From an uncultured Lachnospiraceae bacterium (GTDB lineage Bacteria > Bacillota > Clostridia > Lachnospirales > Lachnospiraceae), in assembly GCA_949738465.1 (NCBI GenBank), contig CATJBQ010000121.1:1-53607 (forward strand): 53,607 bases of DNA, read 5' to 3'. The notes beneath the pieces were generated by a model that worked only from the letters and a program-made list of their open reading frames with translations, had not been told where the DNA came from and searched no databases. Both the position numbers and the translations under genes were made by a program. This document shows, one piece after another, positions 8,428 through 18,339 of this stretch (its first letter is position 1; every line of letters starts with the position of its first letter).

Positions 8428-9921
8428 TTACGGGCCGGTATTCCCCCGGTACTTACTGGGTGACATTCCCATATTGTCCCGAAACAGCTTGGAGAAATAA
8501 TGGGGATTGGGAACACCCACCCTCTCCCCGATGACGTTGATGGGCAGATCAGTCTGGTGAAGCAGCTCGCAGGCCTTATTGATGCGGCAGGTTGTAATAT
8601 ACTGGTTGATAAAAATGCCGGTTTTCTGGAAAAAGATCTTACCCAGATAATTTGGCGATAAATGGATCATGGAGGAAAGGGACTGTATGGACAGCCGTTC
8701 CTCCAGATGGTCCTTGATATAATTGATCACGGTATCCACATATTTGCTGGTGGTGTCCCCGGCAGGCATGGAATGGGGAGGGATGGTTAGGATCCAGTCC
8801 TTGAGAAATAGAATGGTGTGGGACAGATCGTCCCTCCCAAGGGCCTGCTCGAAAAGGAGCATCAGCGTATGATTGCTGTCATATTCAATGAGAGAGGAAA
8901 TGACAGCAAAAAGCGCGTATTCCAGAGAACGGTAATTCTGGCAGGAGAATACGATCATTTCCAGGATATATAAGGTTTCCTCCAGCTGGGAGGAAAATAC
9001 GGCGGACATTAATTCATCGATGGCGGTATCCAGCGTCAGGGAACCAAAATCCAGGCTGGTGCTCTCAATAGAAAAGCACTGGCAGACTCTGTCCTTGTGA
9101 AAGAGAAACTCATTGCAGGAAAGGACTGCTTCGGAAAGCGCCCGGGATAGCTTGCGCATGTCTGTAAAAGGCAGGGAGATCCCGAAGTAGCAGGGGCTTA
9201 AGGTATAGTTTAAAAGGGTATCATGAGCCTCCAGGGCTATTTTGGTAAGCAGCTGTTGGTCGCCGGTCCTTAGGAGGCAGACCAGAGAACCCTTGTGGGT
9301 AAAAAACTGGCAGGGAATATCCTGGTGATGAAAAAGGTTTTCCAGGATTGTACGCTGCATGGAAAGATTCGAAGCAGTGTGCACACTGGTATCGCACCGT
9401 CCGGCCAGCCAGAGATGAAGACCCGTGCCCATGCCGCTGTCAGACAGCACGCCAAGGATCCTGTCTGTGTCGGAGAGATCGGGGAATACCGCATCAAAGG
9501 ACTGCAGGGGTGTCGGCAGGGCAGCGTCCGGAAGGAAATTTTTCTGGTTGTAGGAAGCTGCCAGCCGGGGAAGTACCTGCGCAAGGTCTTCGTTCTTGAA
9601 GGAGGATTTGCTTAAGTACAGCTCTACGCCGTAGGTGATGGCCTGCTGTGCATATGTAAAGTCATTGTAGGCTGAGATAATAATAAATTTTACATCCGGG
9701 TCCACAGCCCGGATCTTTTTCATCATTTCCAGGCCGCTGACCGGGGCCATACGGATATCTGTGATGATAAGATACGGATGGTATTTTTCGTAGAGGGCAA
9801 GCCCCTCCTGGCCGTCGGAGGCGTCAGCCACAATGGTAAAGCCATAGGAATTCCAGTCAATCATGGATTTCAATCCCAGACGGACTAAAAACTCATCTTC
9901 TACAATCATGATCGGTATCAT
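8428..9921 (-). CDS. Response regulator, YesN/AraC type
   Basis: A 497-residue two-component response regulator. The N-terminal receiver domain (about 1-120) has the acidic pair in VEDE and a phosphoacceptor Asp at D55 in LIITDIRM. Where receivers usually have a conserved Lys-Pro, this one reads YLSKSSF, keeping Lys but lacking Pro. A poorly conserved middle region leads to a C-terminal AraC-type double helix-turn-helix (about 395-497; INVIGERVGVPNPHYFSKLF). The start follows AGGAGG by nine bases. It is encoded 18 bases after the sensor kinase gene, so the two are co-transcribed. It most likely activates the divergent ABC transporter/alpha-mannosidase operon that begins at 11930. Confidence 0.92.
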   Translation of the reverse strand: MIPIMIVEDEFLVRLGLKSMIDWNSYGFTIVADASDGQEGLALYEKYHPYLIITDIRMAPVSGLEMMKKIRAVDPDVKFIIISAYNDFTYAQQAITYGVELYLSKSSFKNEDLAQVLPRLAASYNQKNFLPDAALPTPLQSFDAVFPDLSDTDRILGVLSDSGMGTGLHLWLAGRCDTSVHTASNLSMQRTILENLFHHQDIPCQFFTHKGSLVCLLRTGDQQLLTKIALEAHDTLLNYTLSPCYFGISLPFTDMRKLSRALSEAVLSCNEFLFHKDRVCQCFSIESTSLDFGSLTLDTAIDELMSAVFSSQLEETLYILEMIVFSCQNYRSLEYALFAVISSLIEYDSNHTLMLLFEQALGRDDLSHTILFLKDWILTIPPHSMPAGDTTSKYVDTVINYIKDHLEERLSIQSLSSMIHLSPNYLGKIFFQKTGIFINQYITTCRINKACELLHQTDLPINVIGERVGVPNPHYFSKLFRDNMGMSPSKYRGNTGP

Positions 9922-9939
9922 AGGATAGTTCCTCCTTTT

Positions 9940-11658
9940 TCATCTAAGAAGCGGCTGGGTGATACGGACATTGGTTCCCCTGCCAGGACTGGAAGCGACA
10001 GTCAGACCATAGCTGTTTCCAAACCATAGCTGAATCCGGTTTTGTACATTGGCGATGCCAATGCTGCGGTGGCCCTCTGTGGCAGAGGACGGGGGAAGCT
10101 CTTTGGAGTCCCAGGCAAATCCGGCGCCGTTATCCTGGATGTCAAATACTAAAAGCTCCGATTCCTGACGGCAGATAATGGTGATGCGCCCGCCGGCAGC
10201 GGCCGCAGGAAAGCCGTGACAAAAGCAGTTCTCTACAATGGGCTGCATGACCAGCTTTAAGGTTTTGTACTGCCGTACCGCAGGATCCACCTCCCAGTTG
10301 ATCTGAATCATTTTGTTATATCGAAAGTTCATGATATCCAGATAACAGGAAATGATCCTAAGCTCCTCGTCCACGGAGACCAGCTCTGTGGGATGGCTGC
10401 TGGTGAGCTCCAGGAGAGAAGAAAAGGAAGAAATGATATCCGCAATCTTGGGGGAATCCTGCATTAAGGCAAGCCATCGTATGGAGTTTAAGGTGTTATA
10501 GATAAAATGGGGGCTGATCTGTGCCTGCAGGATTTCCATTTCTGTTTTTCGCTTCCCTTTTTCAATTTCCTGGATGTGCTGGATCAGCGCGGAAATCTGA
10601 TGCAGCATCTCATGGTAGCCGCAGATCAGGGTATTGATCTCCTTGATCTGTGTCTGGTATGGCTGAAAGGTAAAGTTTCCCAGAGAAGACTGCTCCATGG
10701 ACCGCAGCAGAGGCTCCAGAGGCTGGCTGATATGGCGGCTCAAAACATAAGCCAGATAAATGCTGAAGCCCAGGATCAACAGAACCAAAGGCAGTATCTG
10801 AAGATAGAGCGTGGTCAATCCCTGGTAAATGACGCTGGTGGGAACCAGGGAGGTCAGAGTCCAGCCCGACGATTCGTTGATCTCCTTGGTGCAAAAATAG
10901 GAGGTCCCGTCCAGCCAGATCTCCTTGCCGGAGGTACAGAGGCTGATCTCCTCGATCTGCTCTGACAGAAAGGGCCGGTATTCTTCCTCATGTACATATA
11001 AAAGCGTATTATCCTGATCAAAAACACAGAGCAGCGTTTCCGCGTTGTCCCCTACATTTTCCAGACAGTTTTGTAAAAATTTGGAATCAAAAAAGAAGAT
11101 CATGGCTCCCGGGGAGGGATCGTGGAGGGTACGCTGAAAAAGGCGGGCATAGAGAAAATACCTTTCCCCGTAAGGAATGATCACCTGTTCTGTCTCCTGA
11201 TCCAGCAGGGTAGTAAGCCAGGGCAGATTCTCGATCTGGGAGGAAAAGGAAGGAATGATACTGTCATTCATGTAAAAAACAGTGCCCTCTTTATAGATAT
11301 AAATATTTTTAATGTAGCCGGAATAGCTGGAGGCGGAGATCAGTAATTTCTGGATGTTGACCTTGCTCTGCAGCCGGACGCCGGGACTGGTGCTGTGCAG
11401 GGCCAGGTTCACAGAGGAGATCAGATCAGGATTATAATCCAGGGCGGCCGCTACGGTGGCGAAGGAATGAAAGGCAGAGGACATCTGCAGGTTCGACTGC
11501 TGCAGGATGCTTTTATATTTATCATAGGAGGAATGGCGGGCGGCATTGGAAAAATTGGCAGAAACCAGCAGGGTCAATATCAGTAGAATCAGAACAATGA
11601 TACTTGCAAAATAGCGGAATAATATGGTCTGCAGGGAATGGGTACGTTGTTTTAGCAA
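9940..11658 (-). CDS. Sensor histidine kinase, YesM type
   Basis: A 572-residue membrane kinase. It has an N-terminal membrane segment (about 14-35), an extracellular sensor region, a second membrane segment around 275-300 (LVLLILGFSIYLAYV), a HAMP linker, and a His_kinase domain with QISPHFIYNTLNSIRW, where the phosphorylated His is about H384. An HATPase_c domain follows (VENCFCHGF, DNGAGF, GIANVQNRI). It begins at a TTG codon at 11658, with AAAGGAG ten bases upstream. YesM-type kinases usually sense extracellular oligosaccharides. The gene diverges from the sugar ABC operon and precedes its response regulator. Confidence 0.92.
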   Translation of the reverse strand: MLKQRTHSLQTILFRYFASIIVLILLILTLLVSANFSNAARHSSYDKYKSILQQSNLQMSSAFHSFATVAAALDYNPDLISSVNLALHSTSPGVRLQSKVNIQKLLISASSYSGYIKNIYIYKEGTVFYMNDSIIPSFSSQIENLPWLTTLLDQETEQVIIPYGERYFLYARLFQRTLHDPSPGAMIFFFDSKFLQNCLENVGDNAETLLCVFDQDNTLLYVHEEEYRPFLSEQIEEISLCTSGKEIWLDGTSYFCTKEINESSGWTLTSLVPTSVIYQGLTTLYLQILPLVLLILGFSIYLAYVLSRHISQPLEPLLRSMEQSSLGNFTFQPYQTQIKEINTLICGYHEMLHQISALIQHIQEIEKGKRKTEMEILQAQISPHFIYNTLNSIRWLALMQDSPKIADIISSFSSLLELTSSHPTELVSVDEELRIISCYLDIMNFRYNKMIQINWEVDPAVRQYKTLKLVMQPIVENCFCHGFPAAAAGGRITIICRQESELLVFDIQDNGAGFAWDSKELPPSSATEGHRSIGIANVQNRIQLWFGNSYGLTVASSPGRGTNVRITQPLLR

Positions 11659-11705
11659 TGTTGGATAGCTCCTTTTTGGGCGAGTAGTTTCAGCCTGTTT
11701 TTTTC

Positions 11706-11734
11706 ATTGTACCATAGGCAAAAAACAGAGACAA
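11706..11734 (-). promoter_or_regulatory. Promoter of the sensor kinase/response regulator pair
   Basis: On the minus strand, TTGTCT (11734-11729) and TACAAT (11711-11706) are separated by 17 nt, about 48 bases upstream of the TTG start codon. This is a good sigma-A-type promoter. Confidence 0.65.
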
Positions 11735-11782
11735 GAAAAAAGTCCGGCTGGAAAAAAAGTGTGTTAATTTTCAAAAAGAATG

Positions 11783-11875
11783 TTGATTTTTATAAGTGAT
11801 GCAGATAATAGGATTGATTTTTGAAAAAACATCACTTGCCTGTCTATTTCATAAATGCGTTTTGTTTTATATACT
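11783..11875 (+). promoter_or_regulatory. Promoter and candidate regulator-binding repeats of the mannoside ABC operon
   Basis: A -10 box TATACT at 11870-11875 has only a poor -35 (TTTCAT, 17 nt upstream), as expected for an activator-dependent promoter. Upstream lie a direct repeat TTGATTTTT at 11783-11791 and 11814-11822 (31 bp apart) and an inverted repeat AAGTGATG (11794-11801)/CATCACTT (11830-11837). Either could be bound by the AraC-type response regulator encoded on the other strand. The assignment is inference. Confidence 0.45.
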
Positions 11876-11929
11876 GTAAGAGTAGTAAGGAATCCGTAAA
11901 CAGCAACAATAAGAAAAGGAGAATGTATT

Positions 11930-13318
11930 ATGAAAAGGAAGAAAATGTTATCAGTGCTTATGGCAGCGGCTATGCTCATCGGCTTAGTGGCCGGATGTGG
12001 TTCGGAGGATAATAAAAAGCCTCCGGCAGAAAACGGCAGCGGGCAGGAGGATGCCGCAGGGGATACGGGGGATACTGGCACTGATCAGCCTTCAGAGGAG
12101 GGGGGAGGTTCTGAATTCGCCGGAAAGACCTTGCGGATGATGACCTATGTGGACCCGGCGGCAGAGGATCCCGCCCAGGCAAAGGTTCACGAGGTTTATG
12201 AGAGATTTACCGAGGATACCGGGATCGAGATTGAATATGAGATCGTACCCTGGGACCAGTCCGAGGCCAAGCTGGTGATCGCCAACCAGGGAGGAAGCGC
12301 GCCGGACATTGCGCTGTTCAGCTCCCAGAAGCTGGCATCCCTGGTCAATGCAGGCGCCTTGAATTCCCTGGATGAGTACATTGACCGTGATCTGAACAGA
12401 GATGATTTTGTGGACGCCGTATGGAACGCGGGAACCTACTCCGGAGACGGAAAGATATACTGCATGGTCTCCTCTGCACACACCAGGGGAATCTGGTACA
12501 ACAAAAACTATGTGTCCGACGAGGAAGCTCCCGATACCTGGGACGATGTGATCGCAGTGGGCAAGAAGGTCATGGAAGAAAATGAGAACGTGTATGGATT
12601 TGGCTTCTGGGGAGGCTCTCACTATGCGGCAGTGGAGCTGACCATTGGACCGCTGACCTGGGGAGGCGGCGGACAATTGTCCAATCCACAGGATGGAAGC
12701 GCTGCATGGGCCAATCCGGAGGTGGCGGATGCCATTCAGTTTATGTCCGACTGTTACAATGTGCATAAGATCACACCGGAAATCTGTATGAGCACCACGG
12801 ATTATTCTACAGATGTAACCGCGCAGTTTGCAGCAGGCAATATTGCCATGATCCTGGACGGCTCCTATATCCGCAGCAGGCTGGACGCTTCAGATAACGC
12901 AGGAAACTTTGGATTTGTTCCCTATCCGGCCAAGACCGAGGGCGGCACACATCCTCACTTTTCCAATGGATGGGCCTGGGGGATTCCCAGAAATGCAGAG
13001 CAGCCGGAGCTGGCCTGGGAGTTCATCAAATGGTTCTGTCAGACGGATATCCAGGTGGCCCATTCTCTGGTGGAGGGCGGACTTCCTATCGTGAAGGCAG
13101 CGGCAGACGATCCTGCATTTGCGGATGAGATAAGCCCACTGTTCTTTGAAAACCTGAATCACGGGAGAAGCATGGATCCGTGGTTATATTACCAGGAAGC
13201 CCAGGAAAAGCTGGCGATCGCAGGCGCCAAATATTGTCTTGATCCGGAAAATGAGAATCTGGATGAGCTATTACAAAAATCACAGGATGAATTTAATGAG
13301 CAGTATTACTCGGAATAA
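11930..13318 (+). CDS. Sugar ABC transporter substrate-binding lipoprotein
   Basis: A 462-residue extracellular solute-binding protein (family 1). The N-terminus has a lipoprotein signal with a VAGC lipobox, followed by an acidic low-complexity linker (about residues 24-60) that tethers the domain to the membrane. The mature part has typical features of this class: SAPDIALFSSQKLASLVNAG, a WGGG binding-cleft segment, and GWAWGIPRNAEQPELAWEFIKWF near the C-terminus. It begins after AAAGGAG. It is the first gene of an operon with two permeases and two alpha-mannosidases, so the ligand is probably a mannose-containing oligosaccharide. An intra-operon terminator follows at 13395. No ATPase gene is encoded nearby; a shared MsmX-type ATPase is usual for such systems. 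Confidence 0.92.
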   Translation: MKRKKMLSVLMAAAMLIGLVAGCGSEDNKKPPAENGSGQEDAAGDTGDTGTDQPSEEGGGSEFAGKTLRMMTYVDPAAEDPAQAKVHEVYERFTEDTGIEIEYEIVPWDQSEAKLVIANQGGSAPDIALFSSQKLASLVNAGALNSLDEYIDRDLNRDDFVDAVWNAGTYSGDGKIYCMVSSAHTRGIWYNKNYVSDEEAPDTWDDVIAVGKKVMEENENVYGFGFWGGSHYAAVELTIGPLTWGGGGQLSNPQDGSAAWANPEVADAIQFMSDCYNVHKITPEICMSTTDYSTDVTAQFAAGNIAMILDGSYIRSRLDASDNAGNFGFVPYPAKTEGGTHPHFSNGWAWGIPRNAEQPELAWEFIKWFCQTDIQVAHSLVEGGLPIVKAAADDPAFADEISPLFFENLNHGRSMDPWLYYQEAQEKLAIAGAKYCLDPENENLDELLQKSQDEFNEQYYSE

Positions 13319-13394
13319 GAACTAGGAAATGCCTGACCGGGAATTGTATGGTGGAGGAAAGGATGGGGGCACATGTCCGATTCCCGGCAGGCAG

Positions 13395-13422
13395 GGAATC
13401 CTGCCAGACAGGATTCCTTTTT
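13395..13422 (+). terminator. Intra-operon attenuating terminator after the binding-protein gene
   Basis: GGAATCCTG (13395-13403) and CAGGATTCC (13409-13417) form a perfect 9-bp stem with loop CCAGA, followed by TTTTT. It lies between the binding-protein gene and the first permease. Partial termination here would give an excess of binding protein over the membrane components. Confidence 0.75.
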
Positions 13423-13471
13423 CGATTGAAATGTGTTATCGTGAAGAAACCGGAAAGGAGGAAGATCAAAT

Positions 13472-14353
13472 ATGTTTCATACGAAGAAAAAGACCAGGCT
13501 GCCATATCTTCTGGTGGCGCCGGTGATCATTTTACTGTTTCTGTTTTCCTACCTGCCGTTTCCTTATACCTTATACTTGTCTGTCAACGAGACGAAGCCG
13601 ATCACGGGAGAACTGCAGTTCGTGGGATGGAATAATTTCAAGCGGCTTTTAAAAAACGGCGACTTCTGGGAAAGCTTGGGAAACACAGGTTATTATGTGA
13701 TCGTTACCACCGTGGTGGTGATCGTGCTGGGGGTGATCGTAGCTTTGATCCTCAACAGCAAGATCAAGGGCACCAGCGTCTATATGTCTATTTTATTCGT
13801 ACCCTGGATTGTGTCGGACGTGGTGGCCGGCTTTTGCTGGAAATGGCTGTTTCACCCGGATTTTGGTCTGTTGAATGCCATCTTTGAGCCGGTGGGGATT
13901 CGGGCCAGCAACCTGCTGACAAAGCCACAGTACGCCATGCTGTGTCTGATCCTGGTGACGGTATGGAAACAACTGGCGTATTCTGCGATCCTTCTTCTGG
14001 CCGGGCTTCAGAATGTGTCCAACGATCTTCTGGAGGCGGCAAAGCTGGATGGATGTAATGGCTGGCAGTCCTTCTGGAGGATTACCTTTCCGATTTTCAG
14101 TCCGATCCTGCTGGTGACGGTGCTTCTTGATATGATCAATTTTATCAGCCAGTCCGGACTTGGCCTGGTACTGACAGGGGGAGGACCTTTGAGAAAAACC
14201 ACAACGCTGGCATTATACCTGTATGATGAGGCCTTTGATAACTTTAAGCTGACCAATGCCTCCGCAATTTCCATGGCGCTGGCGGTTCTAAACATTTTTG
14301 TGGTCTGTATCTATTTTTATGCCAATAAGAAGAGCAGAGAGAAGGTGGAGTGA
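13472..14353 (+). CDS. Sugar ABC transporter permease, MalF type
   Basis: A 293-residue inner-membrane permease with six predicted helices. The ATPase-contacting EAA loop is LLEAAKLDGCNGWQSFWRI (Glu at about residue 188). It starts after AAAGGAGG. Its stop overlaps the next gene's ATG by one base (TGATG), so the two permeases are translationally coupled. It works with the binding protein at 11930 and permease at 14353 for oligosaccharide import. Confidence 0.92.
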   Translation: MFHTKKKTRLPYLLVAPVIILLFLFSYLPFPYTLYLSVNETKPITGELQFVGWNNFKRLLKNGDFWESLGNTGYYVIVTTVVVIVLGVIVALILNSKIKGTSVYMSILFVPWIVSDVVAGFCWKWLFHPDFGLLNAIFEPVGIRASNLLTKPQYAMLCLILVTVWKQLAYSAILLLAGLQNVSNDLLEAAKLDGCNGWQSFWRITFPIFSPILLVTVLLDMINFISQSGLGLVLTGGGPLRKTTTLALYLYDEAFDNFKLTNASAISMALAVLNIFVVCIYFYANKKSREKVE

Positions 14354-15192
14354 TGAGACGGAAAAGTCCAAAAAAAATGATGGTGGGAGCCGGAAAACAG
14401 GCTGTTATGGTGCTGGTATCTTTGTTCATGCTGCTTCCCCTTGTGTGGGGCCTAATCACCTCCTTCAAGCCCCAGAGCAAGATCTTTCTATATCCGCCGC
14501 AGATTTTTTCGGAGCTGACTCTGGACAATTATATCCAGGCATTTCAAAGAGAGGGGCTGGGGCGGCACCTTGTATCTACGGTCGGGCTGGCAGTGACGTC
14601 TACCGTGATTGGTATCCTGTTTGCTACCTTTGCGGCCTACATTTTTTCGCGGTATAATTTTCGTGGGAGAACTTTTTGCACTACATTTGTAGTATTACCG
14701 ATGTTGATCCCGGGGCTGGTGAATCTGATCCCGTTGTTTAGTGTATATTCCAAAATGGGCCTGTTAGATAACTTTTTTGGATTGGTGTTACTGTATCTGC
14801 CTGGTATTCTGCCTTTTTCCATTATGGTGCTCCAGAATTATCTGAGGGCAGTACCCTTTACCCTGGAGGAGGCGGCTATGATCGATGGCTGCAGTCGTTG
14901 GCAGATCCTGACAAAGATCATCCTGCCGGTAATTATTCCCGGGGTGATCGCTGTGGCCATGATCGGATTTGTGAACATCTGGAATGAATTTATCATCACC
15001 CTGATCTTTACTTCGGGACGTGGTCTTCGTACAGTGACCCTGTCGCTGTTTTATATGGTGAATGCAAATAACGTGAATTATGGTGTGGTATGTGCGGTGG
15101 CATTTGTCAATATCATTCCGGTGCTGGTCATTTTCCTGCTGTTCCGGAAGCAGTTCATCAACTCTATGATCGACGGAGCAATCAAAGGATAG
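14353..15192 (+). CDS. Sugar ABC transporter permease, MalG type
   Basis: A 279-residue carbohydrate ABC permease. It has an N-terminal helix ending in LLPLVWGLITSFKP and an EAA loop FTLEEAAMIDGCSRWQ. The frame could begin at a GTG three bases earlier, but the ATG at 14353 with AAGGTGGAG before it and a TGATG overlap with the preceding gene is more likely. It is followed after 12 bases by the first alpha-mannosidase gene, tying transport to hydrolysis. Confidence 0.92.
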   Translation: MRRKSPKKMMVGAGKQAVMVLVSLFMLLPLVWGLITSFKPQSKIFLYPPQIFSELTLDNYIQAFQREGLGRHLVSTVGLAVTSTVIGILFATFAAYIFSRYNFRGRTFCTTFVVLPMLIPGLVNLIPLFSVYSKMGLLDNFFGLVLLYLPGILPFSIMVLQNYLRAVPFTLEEAAMIDGCSRWQILTKIILPVIIPGVIAVAMIGFVNIWNEFIITLIFTSGRGLRTVTLSLFYMVNANNVNYGVVCAVAFVNIIPVLVIFLLFRKQFINSMIDGAIKG

Positions 15193-15204
15193 GAGGGATC
15201 GCTG

Positions 15205-18200
15205 GTGTTTTTTACAATTGAAAAGTTTCAAAGACGTGTGGAGGAGCTGGAAGGCCGCAGATATTCGGGAAGGCAGTGCATTGCGCCCTTTGTGTCCATG
15301 GAGGGGACGCTTGGGGAGGACGCGTGGTATCATGAGCCTCCGGAGCAGATCGAGGGGCCCCCGTTTGGGCTGAATGACTTTTTTACGGGCCGTGACCGCT
15401 ACCTGTGGCTGGAAAAGAGTCTTACCCTTCCGCCACAGAGGGAGGGATATCAGGTGGTGGGATTGTTTGATTTTGGCGAGACCGGAGAGGGGAATAACAG
15501 CGGCTTTGAATCCCTTTTGTATGTGGACGATCAGCCATATCAGGGCGTGGATACCTACCACAAAGAGGTGTTTTTTCCGGAGAAGGTGGGAGAAACGGTT
15601 AACCTGAAATTTTTGCTTTGGACCGGCCTGGAGGGAGGGGGAAAGCATCGAACCTTCTATCACCAGTGCAGGCAGGCGGAGGTGGCGTATCTGCACACAA
15701 AGACAGATGAATTCTACTATTTCGCAAGGGCCATCACAGAGACGCTAAAGCTGCTGGATCGAAGCGACGAACAGTATGAGGATCTCAAAGCCGCGCTGGA
15801 CCGTGCCCTGGCAGTGATCAACTGGGATGAGGACAGCTTCTATGAAACGATGGAAGCGGCCCATGACCGTTTGATGAAGGAGCTGGAAAGGCTGGAGAAG
15901 CATACGGATATTACCGTAAACGTCATCGGACATACCCACATCGATGTGGCGTGGCTGTGGCGGCTGAAGCATACCCGTGAAAAGGCCCAGCGTTCCTTTT
16001 CCACGGTACTCCGCTTAATGGAGAGATACGAGGAATATATATTCCTGCAGAGCCAGCCGCAGCTTTATCAATACATCAAGGAGGACTGCCCGCAGCTTTA
16101 TGCGAAGATCAAAGAGCGCATAGCCCAGGGAAGATGGGAAGCAGAGGGCGGTATGTGGGTGGAGGCAGATTGTAACTTAAGCTCCGGCGAGGCCCTGGTG
16201 CGTCAGTTCCTTCACGGTACAAGATTCCTGGAGCAGGAATTTGGCTTAAGATGCGAGTACCTCTGGCTGCCGGATGTGTTTGGCTATAGCTGGGCGCTGC
16301 CCCAGATCTTGAAGCAGTGTGAGATCGATACCTTTATGACGACAAAGATCAGCTGGAACCAGTTTAACAGTATTCCGGATGATCTGTTCCGATGGAGGGG
16401 GATCGACGGCACAGAGATCATGACCTACTTTGTCAACACGCCGGAGCAGGGACATGATTTTGAGGAACGCTATTCCACCTATAATGGGAAGCTGGACCCC
16501 CATGCCGTGATCGGAAGCTGGAGAAAATTCCGTGATAAAGGGTTGAGCAAGGAGACTCTGATCTCCTATGGATACGGAGACGGGGGCGGCGGTGTCAATC
16601 GGGATATGCTGGAGCTTCGCCGGGCGATGGATGCCATTCCGGGCCTGCCCAATGTAAAGACAGGAAAGGCGGGAGATTTTTTCCGGCGGCTGCATGAACA
16701 ACTGGAACATACGGACCGGTATATCCATACCTGGGATGGTGAATTGTATCTGGAATATCATCGGGGGACCTATACCTCCCAGGGGTATAACAAGAAGACA
16801 AATCGATACCTTGAAAATTATCTGCCGCAGATTGAATGGTTATCCTCCCTGGCCTATCTTACAGGAAATGAGTATGCATGGCAGGAGATCCATGATTGCT
16901 GGGAGTGTGTACTTTTGCATCAGTTCCATGATATCATACCCGGTTCTTCTATACGTGAGGTATATGAGGATTCCCGTGTGAATTATGGGGCAGCCATCCG
17001 GCAGGCGGATTCCGTGAAAAAACAGGCATTGAAGTGTCTGACGGATGATGCAGCCCATAAGTACAGCATTTATACCACCAACAGCTTTGGTGGAAAGGAG
17101 CTGGTTCTGATCCCGGAGATGGCAGATGGTGCGTTTGTGGGAACGGATGGACAGACGCTGGAGGCCCAGAGGTGCGGGGAAGGCTATCAGGTACTGGTGG
17201 AAACACAGCCCTTTTCGACAGCAGCCATAACCTTTGTGCCGGGGCAATGCAGCCAGGCAGAAGCTGCCTTTGAGCAGGCCGCAGACACCCTGGAGACACC
17301 TTTCTACACCATTTCCTGGAACCGGGATGGCCAGCTGACACGCCTGTATGACAAGGAGGCGCAGCGGTCTGTGCTACGGGATGGCCAGCTTGGCAATGTT
17401 CTGGAAATTTATGAGGATAAGCCTGTTAATTTTGACGCCTGGGATATCGATATCTTCTATGGACAGAAGAAAGAGATCGTGACCGCAAGCGAAGCTCCAC
17501 AGATGATCGAGAATGGACCCTTAAGGGCAGTGATGCGTTTTTGCTACCGGTATCATGCCTCCTGTATTACCCAGGATATGGTGGTGTATAAAGCATCGAA
17601 GCGGATTGATTTTAAGACGCACGTCAGATGGAGGGAGGACCATCGTCTGCTGAAGGCGGCCTTCCATACGGATATCCGCTCTACCAAGGCCACCTACGAT
17701 ATCCAGTTTGGCCATATGGAACGCCCCACCCATTGGAACAACAGCTGGGATTGGGCAAAATTTGAGGTGTGCGGCCACAAGTGGGCCGACCTGTCGGAAA
17801 CATGCTATGGCGTCAGCCTCTTAAATGACTGCAAATATGGCTACAGCATCAAGGATCACGTGATGAGATTAAGTCTGCTGAAAAGTGCGAAGTCGCCGGA
17901 TACCGAGGCTGATATGGGCGAGCACGACTTTACATATGCGCTGTATCCCTACTGTCAGAGTGTCACTGAGGGCGGGACCATCCGGGAAGCGAACCAGCTG
18001 AATCTGCCGGCACAGGCTGTGGCCGGAGCGTTCCTGGAGAAGCGGAGGGCCGTAGTCCTGACGGGAGAAGGAGTCCAGCTTGATGTGATCAAGAAGGCGG
18101 AGGACGAGGACTGTCTGACGGTGAGAATGCACGAATGTCTGGGTGGAAGCCATATGGTTACCTTAAGCTCACAGTTCCCGGTAAAACGGATCGTGCCCTG

Positions 18201-18300
18201 TAATCTCCTGGAGCATGACTGTGGAGAGGCTGTAGAGGGGGCAGCGGTAGAATTCTTCATGAAGCCGTTTGAGATCAGAACCTATAAGCTGTATTTCTGA
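15205..18300 (+). CDS. Alpha-mannosidase, GH38
   Basis: A 1031-residue cytoplasmic enzyme with no signal peptide; the GTG start follows AGGAGGG. GH38 hallmarks are complete. The zinc ligands are in HTHIDVAWLW (H245, D247), the catalytic nucleophile is Asp D357 in LPDVFGYSW, and HDIIPGSS (H575, D576) supplies the last zinc ligand. The N-terminal 170 residues form the beta-rich domain usual for bacterial GH38, and the C-terminal half is the beta-sandwich. It hydrolyses alpha-linked mannose, probably from imported host N-glycan or other mannosides. It is followed after 39 bases by a URO-D family gene, a pattern repeated with the second GH38 gene. Confidence 0.93.
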   Translation: MFFTIEKFQRRVEELEGRRYSGRQCIAPFVSMEGTLGEDAWYHEPPEQIEGPPFGLNDFFTGRDRYLWLEKSLTLPPQREGYQVVGLFDFGETGEGNNSGFESLLYVDDQPYQGVDTYHKEVFFPEKVGETVNLKFLLWTGLEGGGKHRTFYHQCRQAEVAYLHTKTDEFYYFARAITETLKLLDRSDEQYEDLKAALDRALAVINWDEDSFYETMEAAHDRLMKELERLEKHTDITVNVIGHTHIDVAWLWRLKHTREKAQRSFSTVLRLMERYEEYIFLQSQPQLYQYIKEDCPQLYAKIKERIAQGRWEAEGGMWVEADCNLSSGEALVRQFLHGTRFLEQEFGLRCEYLWLPDVFGYSWALPQILKQCEIDTFMTTKISWNQFNSIPDDLFRWRGIDGTEIMTYFVNTPEQGHDFEERYSTYNGKLDPHAVIGSWRKFRDKGLSKETLISYGYGDGGGGVNRDMLELRRAMDAIPGLPNVKTGKAGDFFRRLHEQLEHTDRYIHTWDGELYLEYHRGTYTSQGYNKKTNRYLENYLPQIEWLSSLAYLTGNEYAWQEIHDCWECVLLHQFHDIIPGSSIREVYEDSRVNYGAAIRQADSVKKQALKCLTDDAAHKYSIYTTNSFGGKELVLIPEMADGAFVGTDGQTLEAQRCGEGYQVLVETQPFSTAAITFVPGQCSQAEAAFEQAADTLETPFYTISWNRDGQLTRLYDKEAQRSVLRDGQLGNVLEIYEDKPVNFDAWDIDIFYGQKKEIVTASEAPQMIENGPLRAVMRFCYRYHASCITQDMVVYKASKRIDFKTHVRWREDHRLLKAAFHTDIRSTKATYDIQFGHMERPTHWNNSWDWAKFEVCGHKWADLSETCYGVSLLNDCKYGYSIKDHVMRLSLLKSAKSPDTEADMGEHDFTYALYPYCQSVTEGGTIREANQLNLPAQAVAGAFLEKRRAVVLTGEGVQLDVIKKAEDEDCLTVRMHECLGGSHMVTLSSQFPVKRIVPCNLLEHDCGEAVEGAAVEFFMKPFEIRTYKLYF

Positions 18301-18339
18301 TGGCAGGTCCAAAACAAGACGCAATAGGAGGAGAAGAAA

